54,129 nucleotides of DNA from an uncultured Lachnospiraceae bacterium (GCA_910577115.1 CAJTMC010000027.1:1-54129); one strand, 5' to 3'. Shown: positions 1 through 8,270, counted from the first letter of the stretch. Made by a program: numbers and translations. Notes: generated by a model from the sequence alone, not told the origin.

Positions 1-130
1 GATCAATCACCGGCTCCTGCGGATTGATTGACGGATCAATTGTCGGATTCAACGGATCAATCACCGGCTCCTGTGGATTGATTGACGGATCAATTGTCGG
101 ATTCAACGGATCAATCACCGGCTCCTGCGG
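1..130. repeat. 54-bp tandem repeat (2.4 copies)
   Basis: Direct tandem repeat with a 54-bp period. Units start at 1 and 55, and a partial third unit starts at 109. The first two units differ by one base (C/T at 20 and 74). The period is a multiple of three and lies in frame inside the minus-strand L,D-transpeptidase gene, where each unit encodes 18 residues of the type LNPTIDPSINPQEPVIDP. The array continues past the left edge, so the total copy number is unknown. Confidence 0.95.
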
Positions 131-1585
131 CTCCTGTTCCACCTCCGACGCCGTTTCCGCCGGCTTTTCCTTCACCACAGGCTCTGTTCCGGGCAAGTAA
201 TAACAAATTACCGGCGTTCCCTTTTCAATATATCCATATATTTCCTCAGCAACGGAATAAGGCAGATTGATACAGCCATGCGAACCGTTTGTCTTATAGA
301 TATTCCCGCCAAAGGACTTTCTCCATGAGGCATCGTGCATGCCGATATTATTATTGAACGGCATCCAATATGAAACAGGCGTTCGGTATCCCGGTCCTGA
401 CAATGTTGCGTCGCGCTGCTTATATGTAAGCCCATAAATTCCTGCCGGTGTATCATATCCCCGCGAAGCATTCCCCGATACAAAATCGGATTCCAAAATC
501 ATTTCGCCGTCAACATATAAAAGCAAATGCTGTGCCGTCAGATTAATCTCCACATATGTATCCCCGTAATCCGGCGTGCCGTAAGACGCCGCAGTCTGAT
601 AATAAACCGGCGTGCGCTCCCCGCTTTCTCCCTTCTGAATCATCTCCGTAAGCTCCGCCGTTTCCTGCACCGTATTCAGCCACCAGCCGTAATCTCCTTT
701 ATCTAACGTAACTTCAATGTCATAACTGGTTTGGAAGGTTCGTTTTGTAAAAATTGTATTATACGTTTTCCGAAGATACTCCACGAAATCCGCGACCTTT
801 GTCTCGTCTAACGTGATCTCAGAACCGTCCGTTTCAATCCATGTAACAATGGTATCCCCGTCCAGCACTTCCTGCTGATCACCGAATGTATACGTAATTG
901 TAATGTCCGTATATTTTTTCAATTTTTCAAGTGTGGCATTCAAGCCTGCATCGTCAGCAGTAATCTTTGCCATTTCATAGCACCCCGCATCACTTAGGCT
1001 GACATACTCCTCTAATCCCTCCACCGCCGTCTGAATGACCTCAAACGTCTTTTGCCGGTTTAAGCGGGTTCCCAGTGTTTCCGCTATAATTTCAAATCCG
1101 GTTCCCGGAATGTAATCCGATATGTATGCGTTTTCCGGCGCCACAATAAAGTCCCTGCGAAAACCGCTTAAACTCTTAATTTTGGATTCCAAAGCCGCTG
1201 CGTCATACGTAATCATGTTTTCCGTAATCTGCTCCGTCCCCTGCTGGATAAACCATAAAAGATTGTTTTGATCCTCCAAAATCTTCTCAAAAGGCTCCAT
1301 TGACGCATAAGTTAATCCAATATCTGCACCTGATATGTCCTCCACCAACACAGTGCCGTCCGGCTGGCGCTGTTCTACTTGCAGTACATATCCCTGAATG
1401 CGTTCCGTAAGCTGTGAAATTGTCATTCCCGACACATCGATTTGGTCAATTACCGTTCCGTTCATGAAACAGCTTTTGTAGCGATTCATGCCATACAGAT
1501 AAATTGCCAATATACAAAGCACAGGCACGCACACAACGGATAGTATCATGAACATCTGCTTTCTGTTAAATTTCTGCTTCATCAT
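1..1585 (-). CDS. L,D-transpeptidase (YkuD) with repetitive Pro/Ile/Asp tail, 3' end outside window
   Basis: Predicted membrane-anchored L,D-transpeptidase that would form 3-3 peptidoglycan cross-links or attach proteins to the wall. The frame stays open from about 1606 to the left edge. The N-terminus has a basic start and one hydrophobic segment (MFMILSVVCVPVLCILAIYL) and no lipobox. A long extracytoplasmic region follows, of the kind usually occupied by the PG_binding_4 domain. The YkuD catalytic motif is clear near 275-360: HDASWRKSFGG, then NGSHGCINLP with the nucleophilic Cys. After the domain come a Glu/Pro linker and 18-residue repeats. I prefer the start at 1585 (Met-Met-Lys), which has AAAGGA 11 nt upstream; ATG at 1606 is the alternative. 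The C-terminus is missing from the window. The repeats probably form a wall-spanning stalk, which is inference. Confidence 0.88.
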   Translation of the reverse strand, partial: MMKQKFNRKQMFMILSVVCVPVLCILAIYLYGMNRYKSCFMNGTVIDQIDVSGMTISQLTERIQGYVLQVEQRQPDGTVLVEDISGADIGLTYASMEPFEKILEDQNNLLWFIQQGTEQITENMITYDAAALESKIKSLSGFRRDFIVAPENAYISDYIPGTGFEIIAETLGTRLNRQKTFEVIQTAVEGLEEYVSLSDAGCYEMAKITADDAGLNATLEKLKKYTDITITYTFGDQQEVLDGDTIVTWIETDGSEITLDETKVADFVEYLRKTYNTIFTKRTFQTSYDIEVTLDKGDYGWWLNTVQETAELTEMIQKGESGERTPVYYQTAASYGTPDYGDTYVEINLTAQHLLLYVDGEMILESDFVSGNASRGYDTPAGIYGLTYKQRDATLSGPGYRTPVSYWMPFNNNIGMHDASWRKSFGGNIYKTNGSHGCINLPYSVAEEIYGYIEKGTPVICYYLPGTEPVVKEKPAETASEVEQEPQEPVIDPLNPTIDPSINPQEPVIDPLNPTIDPSINPQEPVID

Positions 1586-1703
1586 AGCTTCTGATTTCCT
1601 TTCCATAAACACGCCATTTTACCGGCATGCACTCCTCTCTTATGCCATTATAACAGATTTTAATGTAATTTAATATAAAATTATGGCATCTACCGTAATC
1701 ATT

Positions 1704-1965
1704 TTATGGAAACTCCAATTTATTCGCATACCTGCCCTTTGCATCTTTCTGTTCCTGTCCTCTCATCAATAACGTCATATACTCATGCTTCCAGTCTATA
1801 TTTGTCTTGGTCTCTTTTACTGCTTCTTCCAATCTCTCCACATAGGCATCCTTCGGCTTCTTCCCTGCCACATTATCAAGGAACGCCTTTAATTCATCAC
1901 TCACATCATCCGGAGTTCCTTTTGTATTGAGAAATATCTTTCTGTTTCATCTCACATGGAAATGC
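1704..1965 (-). pseudogene. Rpn-family nuclease/transposase-like remnant A
   Basis: Decayed piece of an Rpn-family (PD-(D/E)XK recombination-promoting nuclease) gene. The readable 66-codon part contains DDVSDELKAFLDNVAGKKP and the family signature WKHEYMTLLMR. Upstream, further Rpn-like codons (KIFLNTKGTPDD) are followed by a stop codon, and the N-terminal catalytic half is absent. It shares about 28 nearly identical bases with remnant B (copies near 1763-1793 and 3146-3176), which encode the HEYMTLLMR block. No intact reading frame or convincing start remains. Confidence 0.7.
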
Positions 1966-2050
1966 TCATGTACGGTAAAGAAGCAAGCAACCGAAAGCAA
2001 GAGACAAACTGCCGGTACCGCACTATTCCGAACCAAAGACCCAAAGATAA

Positions 2051-2092
2051 GCATTGTGGAAAAATCAAAACTTTTGGATTTTCCCACAATGC
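2051..2092. other. 16-bp inverted repeat (long hairpin)
   Basis: Arms 2051-2066 and 2077-2092 pair over 16 bp with one mismatch, around a 10-base loop. There is no T-run on either side, so this is not a standard intrinsic terminator. It lies between Rpn remnant A and the promoter of the 2253 gene. It could be a small mobile-element remnant or an RNA structure in the leader. Confidence 0.6.
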
Positions 2093-2177
2093 CGACTACT
2101 GCGGAATCCCACTCACATATCTATCCATTTTTGTTTTATCAAGTGCAAAGAAATTTATTTTATTTTTGGGAATGAAG

Positions 2178-2186
2178 TGCTATAAT
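2178..2186 (+). promoter_or_regulatory. Extended -10 promoter for the 200-residue orphan gene
   Basis: TGC immediately followed by TATAAT (2181-2186), an extended -10 element. There is no good -35 hexamer 17 bp upstream, only T-rich sequence. A start point near 2193 would give a leader of about 60 nt before the ATG at 2253. Confidence 0.5.
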
Positions 2187-2252
2187 AAAGCCATCGACAA
2201 TTGGGATTTGTGCTTAAAGAATAAAATTGTAATTTAAAGGAGGAGAATCACC

Positions 2253-2855
2253 ATGTCAGACGCAATCAAACTTGATTTGGCTAATACCCCTGAAAAATTT
2301 CGCCCAACAGTAGACGAAATTCTTTCTCAGCTAACGAAGTTTTTGGAAGGGCTTTGCCGTTTGGAAGATCAGTATTTCGTCCAGCAAAGACGGCTTCACC
2401 AGAAAGGACGGGTCATTAGCTTCAAGAACGGCATTCGGGAAGAAATCACTGACAATCAGGAGTTAAAAGAAAAATTTAAAAAACTCTATTGCCAACTCAT
2501 AGACCCGCACTGCACATTAGAAATGCTGGCTCAACGTCGTGACTGTCTTCATGGTGAGCATTATCCATCTTTTTTCAACTGTCTGCATACCGGCTGTACC
2601 ATTGTATTTACTATGAAAAGCGCTAATAAGGCTACTATCGGGCTGTTGCCCGATGATGGAGCTGTTCCTTACGATATGACTGACCCTGACACTCGATATA
2701 TGACAGAGGGTTTCACCGACAAACCACCTTATTTTCACAGCTATTTTCAAAAGTATCGTTTTATTATGAAGCACTCAGAAGAAAGATGGAAAATTGACGC
2801 AGTATACTGGGGAGGGCTGCATGATACCCATTGGCGCAGAGACTATAATTTTTGA
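2253..2855 (+). CDS. Uncharacterised 200-residue protein, possibly NTF2-fold immunity type
   Basis: I do not recognise this protein with certainty. It is soluble, with no signal peptide or membrane segment. It starts at an ATG preceded by a strong AAAGGAGGAG site about 8 nt upstream. The N-terminal third (1-90) looks helical and charged. The C-terminal half is richer in beta and aromatic residues and ends with KIDAVYWGG followed by HDTHWRRDYNF. A 'W(K/R)IDAVxW' ending is typical of small NTF2-fold proteins, including RhsIA-type toxin immunity proteins, so an immunity role is a hypothesis only. It is one of few plus-strand genes and is isolated between two decayed Rpn genes, which suggests a transferred or accessory gene. 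No toxin gene is adjacent. Confidence 0.75.
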   Translation: MSDAIKLDLANTPEKFRPTVDEILSQLTKFLEGLCRLEDQYFVQQRRLHQKGRVISFKNGIREEITDNQELKEKFKKLYCQLIDPHCTLEMLAQRRDCLHGEHYPSFFNCLHTGCTIVFTMKSANKATIGLLPDDGAVPYDMTDPDTRYMTEGFTDKPPYFHSYFQKYRFIMKHSEERWKIDAVYWGGLHDTHWRRDYNF

Positions 2856-2987
2856 GCTGACCATAGGATATTGATGGATTTTATTTATCAAAACACAATA
2901 ATATAAAAGTGCGAAAAATAGCCCTATATTATTCTGTCAAACAAGGCAGAACACTTGTAAATGCTCTGCCCTGTCATGTTCCTGTTT

Positions 2988-3463
2988 TCAAATAATATGA
3001 TATTCTCTATATAATATCATGCGATAATCTTTATCATCTTTCATTCTTTCTATTTCAGTAAAACGTTTATCTGCCAACAGTTTTTGTATTAAAGAAAGCA
3101 TCAGTTCTTCGCCTTACTCCTTGCCCTTTTCCACGTTCTCCTAGTCTCTCATCAATAACGTCATATACTCATGCCTCCATTCCCTGTTTTTCTGCCTTTA
3201 ATTCCCTGCTGACATCATCCATTGTTCCGTCTGCATTCAGAAATATCTTTACTGCTTCGTCTCCCATGGAAATACTGTTGTCTTCCTTACAGATATGTTC
3301 AAAGGTATAGATATGCCGCCCTTTCCCATATAAATCAAACGGATAGATAAAAATGATGTAACTTTTGTTTAACTTTTTATAATGCTGTCCTGCATCAACA
3401 AGCTGAATGTCTATCATTCCCTGATAATATCTGCTTCTCTTCGGCAGTTCCTTTGTATCACAA
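2988..3463 (-). pseudogene. Rpn-family nuclease/transposase-like remnant B
   Basis: The C-terminal two thirds of an Rpn-family gene broken by frame changes and stops. Reading from 3463 downward it shows KELPKRSRYYQGMIDIQL, then SYIIFIYPFDLYGKGRHIYTF, ISMGDEAVKIFLNADG, a damaged HEYMTLLMR block near 3150-3176, and the typical C-terminal tail (LSLIQKLLADKRFTEIERM, ending REYHII). The N-terminal catalytic part is gone, and the fragment stops 9 bp from the end of the flavodoxin gene. Such genes are often mobile or recombination-associated and decay in place. Confidence 0.75.
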
Positions 3464-3471
3464 ATAAATCA

Positions 3472-5040
3472 CTACCGGAAAAACTCTGTACATTCCGTTC
3501 CCATAATCAGATAAGTCCAGACAGGTGTAATCAGATACAAAATCCCCCACATCAGTGTCAGTATCCGATTGGTTTTTATAAACAGCGGGTTCTTCAGCGC
3601 ATCTTCGCCGCCATAATGATTCATGGAATAATGCGCTGTCAGCGGTATCCTGCCAAAACAGGTTATCGTCCACATCAGACCAAATGACAGATAAGACAGC
3701 GGAACCATGATTCTCTCCGATATTCCCACAAGCACTGCGATCGAAAACCCTGTCACAAACACTCCGCTTAAAATATCATACAAAGTCTTTTTATTCTGAT
3801 AAAAGAGCAATTGTATCAAAGCACAGACGCCGATACTGACAAGACTGCCCGCATAACTGTTAATCGCGGCGAATATCCAAAATGCGATCCAGGGAATCAA
3901 CATGAGATTCATGTTGGTGTCCTTTCGCGGAATATGTATTCTTCCTTTTTCACTTTTACTTTGTTTTCCTTCCTGTTGTCCGCCTCCTCCACTACCAAAA
4001 TATTCGTCCCAATTCATCAGCAAGTTAAAGTCACCTTTTGCCTTATATAAATGCTGCATCAAGGCTTCGTCCCCGCGGATTTCACCTGATGCAATCGAAA
4101 GCCATACGTCAAAGGGCGTTTCGATTCTTGTCGTTGCTGTTGCCGAACCGTCTGTAAGAACGGTACTGCCTTCTTTTCCCATAACAATCTGATAGCATTC
4201 ATCCAAATCCGTATAATACATTTCGAGCACCTGCTCTTTTCCGGAAAAACTCTGCGTTTTGTAGAGCGCCGCCATTTGTCTTGTGAAAATCAGCGCGTCC
4301 GACTCCTTTTCTCCGGTATCCCCGTCAATCCCCCAGCTTGCATCTGCCCATTGTTCAAAGGTTTCTTTCGGATATAGCAGTTGATTTAATTTCTCCTTTG
4401 TCGCCTCTGATATGCTGCCTTTTCCATACTCCTTTCCTGCCTCTGTGACAGTTCCCAAATATTCATTCGTCCGCTGTGCAAGCGCGCGCTGGCGAAACAG
4501 TTCTCCCTGTCCGCAAAAAATTGTTTCATATTGATTTTTGCCGCACATATGGTCAAACAGACTGCATATTCCGTCATAATTTCCTTCTGCGGTATAAAAC
4601 CCGCAGGTGGAAATCACAACGGTTCTCTTTCCGCTTATATCATACCGCGTCGCATGCGCTCCGTTTCCGACACCGTCCCTGCGCTCTGTCATAAACGGGA
4701 GAAGGAGCGGGAGCTGGCGGTCGATTAAATTTTTCAGTCCTCCCGGCACCGTATAATAATAAAGCGGAAAACTCCATATGGTTACATCAGCCCACAACAG
4801 TTTTCCAAGCACCTCCTGCATATCGTCCTGTATGCAGCACTTTCCCGGTGTTTTATCCCAACACGAAAAACAGCCGAGGCAGGGGTTGCAATCCAGCCTG
4901 TTGACTTGGACTTCCTGCAACACAAATTCATTTCCGGAAGCGGCGGCTTGCTGCTCCATTCCCTCCCAAAAAGCTTTTGCCAGCTTGTAAGTGTTGCTTT
5001 CCTTTCCCCTCGGACTGCCGTTAATTACCAAAACCTTCAT
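3472..5040 (-). CDS. Flavodoxin-like NAD(P)H:FMN oxidoreductase fused to an SCP2-like and a membrane domain
   Basis: A 522-residue composite protein. Residues 1-200 are a flavodoxin-like fold: MKVLVINGSPRGKESNTYKL is the FMN phosphate loop of the NADPH-dependent FMN reductase/iron-sulfur flavoprotein group. It is followed by a cysteine cluster CNPCLGCFSCW and CCIQDDM that could bind a metal or Fe-S centre. Residues about 235-365 resemble an SCP2-type lipid-binding domain. From about 375 to the end are four or five hydrophobic segments, so the C-terminus is membrane embedded. A redox reaction on a hydrophobic substrate at the membrane would fit, but this is inference. The start has AAGGAAGG about 7 nt upstream. 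It follows the PadR regulator gene in the same direction and is probably its target. Confidence 0.82.
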   Translation of the reverse strand: MKVLVINGSPRGKESNTYKLAKAFWEGMEQQAAASGNEFVLQEVQVNRLDCNPCLGCFSCWDKTPGKCCIQDDMQEVLGKLLWADVTIWSFPLYYYTVPGGLKNLIDRQLPLLLPFMTERRDGVGNGAHATRYDISGKRTVVISTCGFYTAEGNYDGICSLFDHMCGKNQYETIFCGQGELFRQRALAQRTNEYLGTVTEAGKEYGKGSISEATKEKLNQLLYPKETFEQWADASWGIDGDTGEKESDALIFTRQMAALYKTQSFSGKEQVLEMYYTDLDECYQIVMGKEGSTVLTDGSATATTRIETPFDVWLSIASGEIRGDEALMQHLYKAKGDFNLLMNWDEYFGSGGGGQQEGKQSKSEKGRIHIPRKDTNMNLMLIPWIAFWIFAAINSYAGSLVSIGVCALIQLLFYQNKKTLYDILSGVFVTGFSIAVLVGISERIMVPLSYLSFGLMWTITCFGRIPLTAHYSMNHYGGEDALKNPLFIKTNRILTLMWGILYLITPVWTYLIMGTECTEFFR

Positions 5041-5079
5041 CTAAGAACCTTCCTTCTTTCCCAGCCTGCGAATTTCTGT

Positions 5080-5184
5080 CCTAAGCACAAATTTGCTGGT
5101 TGAAAAATTTATTTTACACACATTACACACGAATAGCCATGTGTTACCAAATTTTCGCGAACTTATGCCTAAGCACAAATTTGC
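5080..5184. repeat. 17-bp direct repeat pair in the flavodoxin leader
   Basis: CCTAAGCACAAATTTGC occurs at 5080-5096 and again at 5168-5184, 88 bp apart. Each copy is followed by a similar GRTTGAAAAA stretch. Both lie between padR and the flavodoxin gene, in the transcribed leader. The left copy overlaps a segment resembling the leader of the flavin reductase at 15491. Confidence 0.75.
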
Positions 5185-5185
5185 C

Positions 5186-5212
5186 GATTGAAAAAGCTTT
5201 GATTTTTCAATC
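5186..5212 (-). other. 10-bp perfect hairpin over the padR stop codon
   Basis: GATTGAAAAA (5186-5195) and TTTTTCAATC (5203-5212) are perfect complements around a 7-base loop. The PadR stop codon (5207-5209) is inside one arm. There is no U-run after it on the minus strand, so it is a weak terminator candidate. It could instead modulate expression between padR and the flavodoxin gene. Confidence 0.55.
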
Positions 5213-5749
5213 TATTTCCTCCAGCCGTTCAATACAGCTTTGTGCCCAGTCAATGTAACATTGCATATTTCTGCGCCCGTAATCAAGCGTCATCTGCCAA
5301 TAAAGGGTCTTTTTCTGATCATCAACGACATTACTGTAAGCTTCGATATACCCCTGCACTGGTTCAAGCTCCTTTAGATACTGTTCACATTCCTCCTTGA
5401 ATTTTTGAAAGCAGCAAATATTCTTCTCCCGGTTTCCCTCTCCCATGAAAAAAACCTTCATCAGCGTCATGCTTCTGGGATTGAGCTTTAACCCGTCCTC
5501 TGTCAGCCACCGAAGCAGCTCCTCCCTGCCCTCCTGCGTAATTGTGTAAACATTTTTGTCGGGCTTTCCCTGCTGTGTCACCACTGTTTTGCTGACCATG
5601 TTTTGCTTTTCGAGTCCGGTCAGTTCCCTGTAAATCTGACTTGTCTGTGCCTTCCAAAAAAAGTTCAGGGAATCCCTGAATACCTGCATAATCTCATATC
5701 CTGTCATTTCACTGTAATTCAGCAATCCCAAAATCCCATGCTTTAACAT
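5207..5749 (-). CDS. PadR-family transcriptional regulator
   Basis: A 180-residue regulator. Residues 1-85 form the PadR winged helix: the start MLKHGILGLLNYSEMTGYEI, the recognition region FFWKAQTSQIYRELTGLEKQ, and a wing with VYTITQEGREEL. Residues about 95-178 are the helical C-terminal dimerisation domain (Vir-like), with LKLNPRSMTLMKVFFMGEG. PadR proteins usually repress adjacent genes for detoxification, transport or redox enzymes, and release DNA on binding a phenolic or other ligand. The flavodoxin fusion gene directly downstream is the likely target, along with its own promoter. A near-perfect palindrome lies 52-71 bp upstream of the start. Confidence 0.92.
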   Translation of the reverse strand: MLKHGILGLLNYSEMTGYEIMQVFRDSLNFFWKAQTSQIYRELTGLEKQNMVSKTVVTQQGKPDKNVYTITQEGREELLRWLTEDGLKLNPRSMTLMKVFFMGEGNREKNICCFQKFKEECEQYLKELEPVQGYIEAYSNVVDDQKKTLYWQMTLDYGRRNMQCYIDWAQSCIERLEEID

Positions 5750-5800
5750 CTGCTTGTCCCTTTCATTTGCTTTTTTGATACGATATTATTTTACTACATT

Positions 5801-5820
5801 ATATTCCACAAGTGGAATAT
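5801..5820 (-). promoter_or_regulatory. Candidate PadR operator
   Basis: Perfect inverted repeat ATATTCCAC-AA-GTGGAATAT with 9-bp arms (5801-5809, 5812-5820), upstream of padR. Size, symmetry and position fit an operator for a dimeric winged-helix autoregulator. Binding by this PadR is inferred. Confidence 0.65.
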
Positions 5821-5827
5821 TGTCAAT

Positions 5828-5870
5828 AAAAAATAGCACAGGTTCCTATTCTTAGAAAGCCTGTGTTATT
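5828..5870 (-). terminator. Rho-independent terminator after the 5921 chemotaxis gene
   Basis: On the minus strand, a CACAGG...CCTGTG stem (5837-5842 with 5860-5865) is followed within two bases by ATTTTTT (5828-5834). It lies about 50 bp past the stop of the chemotaxis receptor and just before the padR operator. Confidence 0.65.
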
Positions 5871-5920
5871 GATAAAGAACCCCAAATACCGTTCAACCAC
5901 CCTTGCGGCATCATACCGGC

Positions 5921-7630
5921 TTACCGCAATACAGAAGAACTCCCCTTTAGCTTAAACTTTTCTACAAGATTCTTCATAAGCTGTGACTGGCTGGACAGCT
6001 CTTCACTTGCAGCCGCGCTTTCTTCCGCAGTTGCCGAATTTGTCTGTACAACACTGGAAATCTGGTCAATTCCCACCATGATCTGAGAAACGGCATAAGC
6101 CTGATCGCTACTGGCATCTGAAATCTGCCCGATAATTTCTGCCATTTCATTTACTTCATTTACTGCCTGAAGCAAAGACTGCGCTGTCTCGTCAGCAATC
6201 TGCGTTCCGTTTTCTACTGCCTTTAAGGAATTTTCAATCAAAGCAGTGGTGTTCTGAGAGGCCTCTGCGCTTTTGCTTGCCAAGCTACGGACTTCTTCGG
6301 CTACTACGGCAAAGCCTTTTCCGGCATCTCCCGCGCGGGCAGCTTCTACAGCAGCGTTAAGAGCAAGAATATTGGTCTGAAAAGCAATATCTTCAATTGT
6401 CTTAATAATCTTGCCGATTTCACTAGAGCAGTTGCTGATATCTCCCATCGCCTGTATCATCTGCTGCATTTTTTCGTTGCTCACATTCATTTTCGTACTG
6501 ACACTGCCTGCCGTCGCATTGGCCTGTCGTGCGTTCTCTGCATTCTGATTTACCTTGTTGGAGATTTCATTGATGGTGGCAGCAAGCTCCTGCACAGAGC
6601 TGGCCTGCTCGGTTGCTCCCTGGACAAGCGCCTGGGCGCCGTTTGATACCTGTTCCGCCTCACCTGCAACCTGAGAAGAGCTACGGCTGATTTTTAGCAT
6701 CGTGTCATTGAGTTTTTCCGCAATTCCCCGAAACGAAACAAGCAGAGGCTTGAAGCCGCCTGTATATTCTTCTTCACAGATGGAATCCACCGTAAAATCT
6801 CCCTCTGCCATTTTTGCAAGGAATTTTTTCTCATCATCCATAATAGCCTGAAGCTTATGGATCAATCTGCGTACCTGCTCAGCAAGAACACCCAGTTCAT
6901 CTTTAGCGGTGTAAGAAATCTTTACATCCAAATCACCCTGCACCATTTTGATAGCGGCATTCTCAATTTCGGAAATCGGGAGCTTGATCAGGCGTACGAT
7001 CACAAAGGAGAAGAAAACTCCCACAAGGATTATGGCAATGATAATCGCTGTCATAAGGTAGGTGGCTGTTGTATAAAGCGTAAAACTCTCCTCCGTTGCT
7101 TCTTCGCTGCCTTCCTTATTGTAGGTAATGATATCATTAAAAGCGTTGTTTAATGCATTGTAAAGATCTACGCATTCGCCTTCCAAAATAGCGCGCGCCT
7201 CCTCGGTGCGCCCCTCTTTTGCCAATGCCAGTATTTCTTCATCTGCCTCATTGTACTGAGTCCAGAGATTCATTGCGTTGTTATAGAAATCCATTTCTTC
7301 TTCGTCGATTAATTCCCCATATGTAGCCAAGAGCGTATTCATATCTTCTTTTTCACTTTGCAGATACTGAAGGCTGGATTCTTCTACGTCATCGGAAATT
7401 GCGGTAAGATATCCCAATTCATTGAGACGAATATTGGAAAGGGTAGCGCTCAAGTCCCTCGCTGTATCAATACTTGGAAGCCAGCTTGTTGAAATATCAT
7501 TTGTCATTTCGTTCATCTCACCCATAAGATAAAATGACATACCGCTGATAATAAACATGCCAAGCAAAGCAATCCCTATGAGGATATAAAGTTTTAACCT
7601 AATCTTTAAATTTTTCAGACATTTGATCAT
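5921..7630 (-). CDS. Methyl-accepting chemotaxis protein (4HB sensor, HAMP)
   Basis: A 569-residue transmembrane chemoreceptor. TM1 is at about 10-34 and TM2 (YLMTAIIIAIILVGVFFSFV) at about 190-214. The periplasmic part between them is all-helical and resembles 4HB_MCP. HAMP follows, then a linker rich in EGDFTVD, then the long cytoplasmic coiled coil with the tip NILALNAAVEAARAGDAG and KGFAVVAEEVR, which binds CheW and CheA. There is no C-terminal CheR/CheB tether pentapeptide. I place the start at 7630 (MIKCLKNLKIRLKLY) because AAAGGAG lies at the right spacing. The open frame extends upstream to an ATG at 7714 with no binding site. No che or flagellar genes are nearby. Confidence 0.93.
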   Translation of the reverse strand: MIKCLKNLKIRLKLYILIGIALLGMFIISGMSFYLMGEMNEMTNDISTSWLPSIDTARDLSATLSNIRLNELGYLTAISDDVEESSLQYLQSEKEDMNTLLATYGELIDEEEMDFYNNAMNLWTQYNEADEEILALAKEGRTEEARAILEGECVDLYNALNNAFNDIITYNKEGSEEATEESFTLYTTATYLMTAIIIAIILVGVFFSFVIVRLIKLPISEIENAAIKMVQGDLDVKISYTAKDELGVLAEQVRRLIHKLQAIMDDEKKFLAKMAEGDFTVDSICEEEYTGGFKPLLVSFRGIAEKLNDTMLKISRSSSQVAGEAEQVSNGAQALVQGATEQASSVQELAATINEISNKVNQNAENARQANATAGSVSTKMNVSNEKMQQMIQAMGDISNCSSEIGKIIKTIEDIAFQTNILALNAAVEAARAGDAGKGFAVVAEEVRSLASKSAEASQNTTALIENSLKAVENGTQIADETAQSLLQAVNEVNEMAEIIGQISDASSDQAYAVSQIMVGIDQISSVVQTNSATAEESAAASEELSSQSQLMKNLVEKFKLKGSSSVLR

Positions 7631-7760
7631 GTCCCTAGTCTCCTTTCGTGTTTCCTTATCCGCAGCTGACGGTTGTGAAATGGTCGTTACAGAAGGTTCC
7701 CTCTTGTCTCCCATTGTACTTAGCGCGGATTATTTTTTTAAAGCGATGCGATTACTTAAT

Positions 7761-7776
7761 GTTAGCAATCGCTAAC
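7761..7776 (-). promoter_or_regulatory. Palindrome upstream of the chemotaxis receptor gene
   Basis: GTTAGC-AATC-GCTAAC, with perfect 6-bp arms and a 4-bp spacer, 131 bp upstream of the preferred start. It may be an operator or a small hairpin. I could not assign a clear sigma-A or sigma-D promoter around it. Confidence 0.4.
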
Positions 7777-8002
7777 GCAAATTAAATATACTCCTTGTTT
7801 CATTCATTTGTCAATGAGAATCCGACTCATTTTAATAAATCCTTCCTACTGCTTATCCAATCAGCAAAATTTGTTCAGTGCTGTTGTCAGCCTCGCGGCA
7901 CCCCAATGTTCCGCTCATCATTGTTATCAAAATATCAAGAAGAGAGGCTTACCAGTCTTCCCGATAAACCGCCTTGTCACCATTCTCTCAAACATACTGA
8001 TA
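7777..8002. other. Non-coding stretch, no gene seen
   Basis: I find no reading frame with a start, ribosome binding site and plausible protein on either strand. Short open frames on the plus strand are antisense to the degraded nitroreductase sequence next to it. The stretch probably contains further debris from the same deletion. Confidence 0.5.
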
Positions 8003-8191
8003 TCAGCCTTTCCACTCCCAGTCTGCGCTTACGGCGCCTATTGCAAAATGGCACTTTGCAATCCCTAAATCAAGCTTTGTGCAGAACCCTCTGCCTGCTT
8101 TCGCCGACACCTGATTACCGTCAATCGCCTTGTCCTCATATGCGCGGACAGAATGGCGTTCCCTAAGCTTTTGGCACCCAAAAAGAAGGAT
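8003..8191 (-). pseudogene. Nitroreductase-family remnant with internal deletion
   Basis: An open frame without a start codon reads LRERHSVRAYEDKAIDGNQ, which matches the N-terminal FMN-binding RxSxRxY region of nitroreductases. It passes directly into GFCTKLDLGIAKCHFAIGA, which resembles the family's C-terminal helix. The roughly 100-150 residues normally between them are missing, and the frame ends at a TGA (8003-8005). It is too short to be functional. The assignment rests on two short motifs only. Confidence 0.5.
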
Positions 8192-8225
8192 TCATAAAGA
8201 AAATCAATTGAATGCCCGTATACAT

Positions 8226-8270
8226 GAAAAAGGTGTAAAACCTTAATCCTTTCATTAAGATTTTACACCT
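8226..8270 (-). terminator. Terminator of the gltBD operon
   Basis: Arms 8231-8247 and 8254-8270 form a 17-bp stem with one C/T mismatch and a 6-base loop. On the minus strand this is followed by TTTTTC. It lies about 130 bp downstream of gltD. Between them is a minus-strand 18-codon ORF with a weak ribosome site that I do not call as a gene. Confidence 0.85.

Noticed and set aside
1..130. CRISPR array
   Set aside because: The repeats are contiguous with no spacers, have a period divisible by three, and are in frame in a protein gene.
7631..7714. 84-bp longer start of the first chemoreceptor
   Set aside because: The upstream ATG lacks a ribosome site and adds a polar stretch before TM1. ATG 7630 has AAAGGAG.
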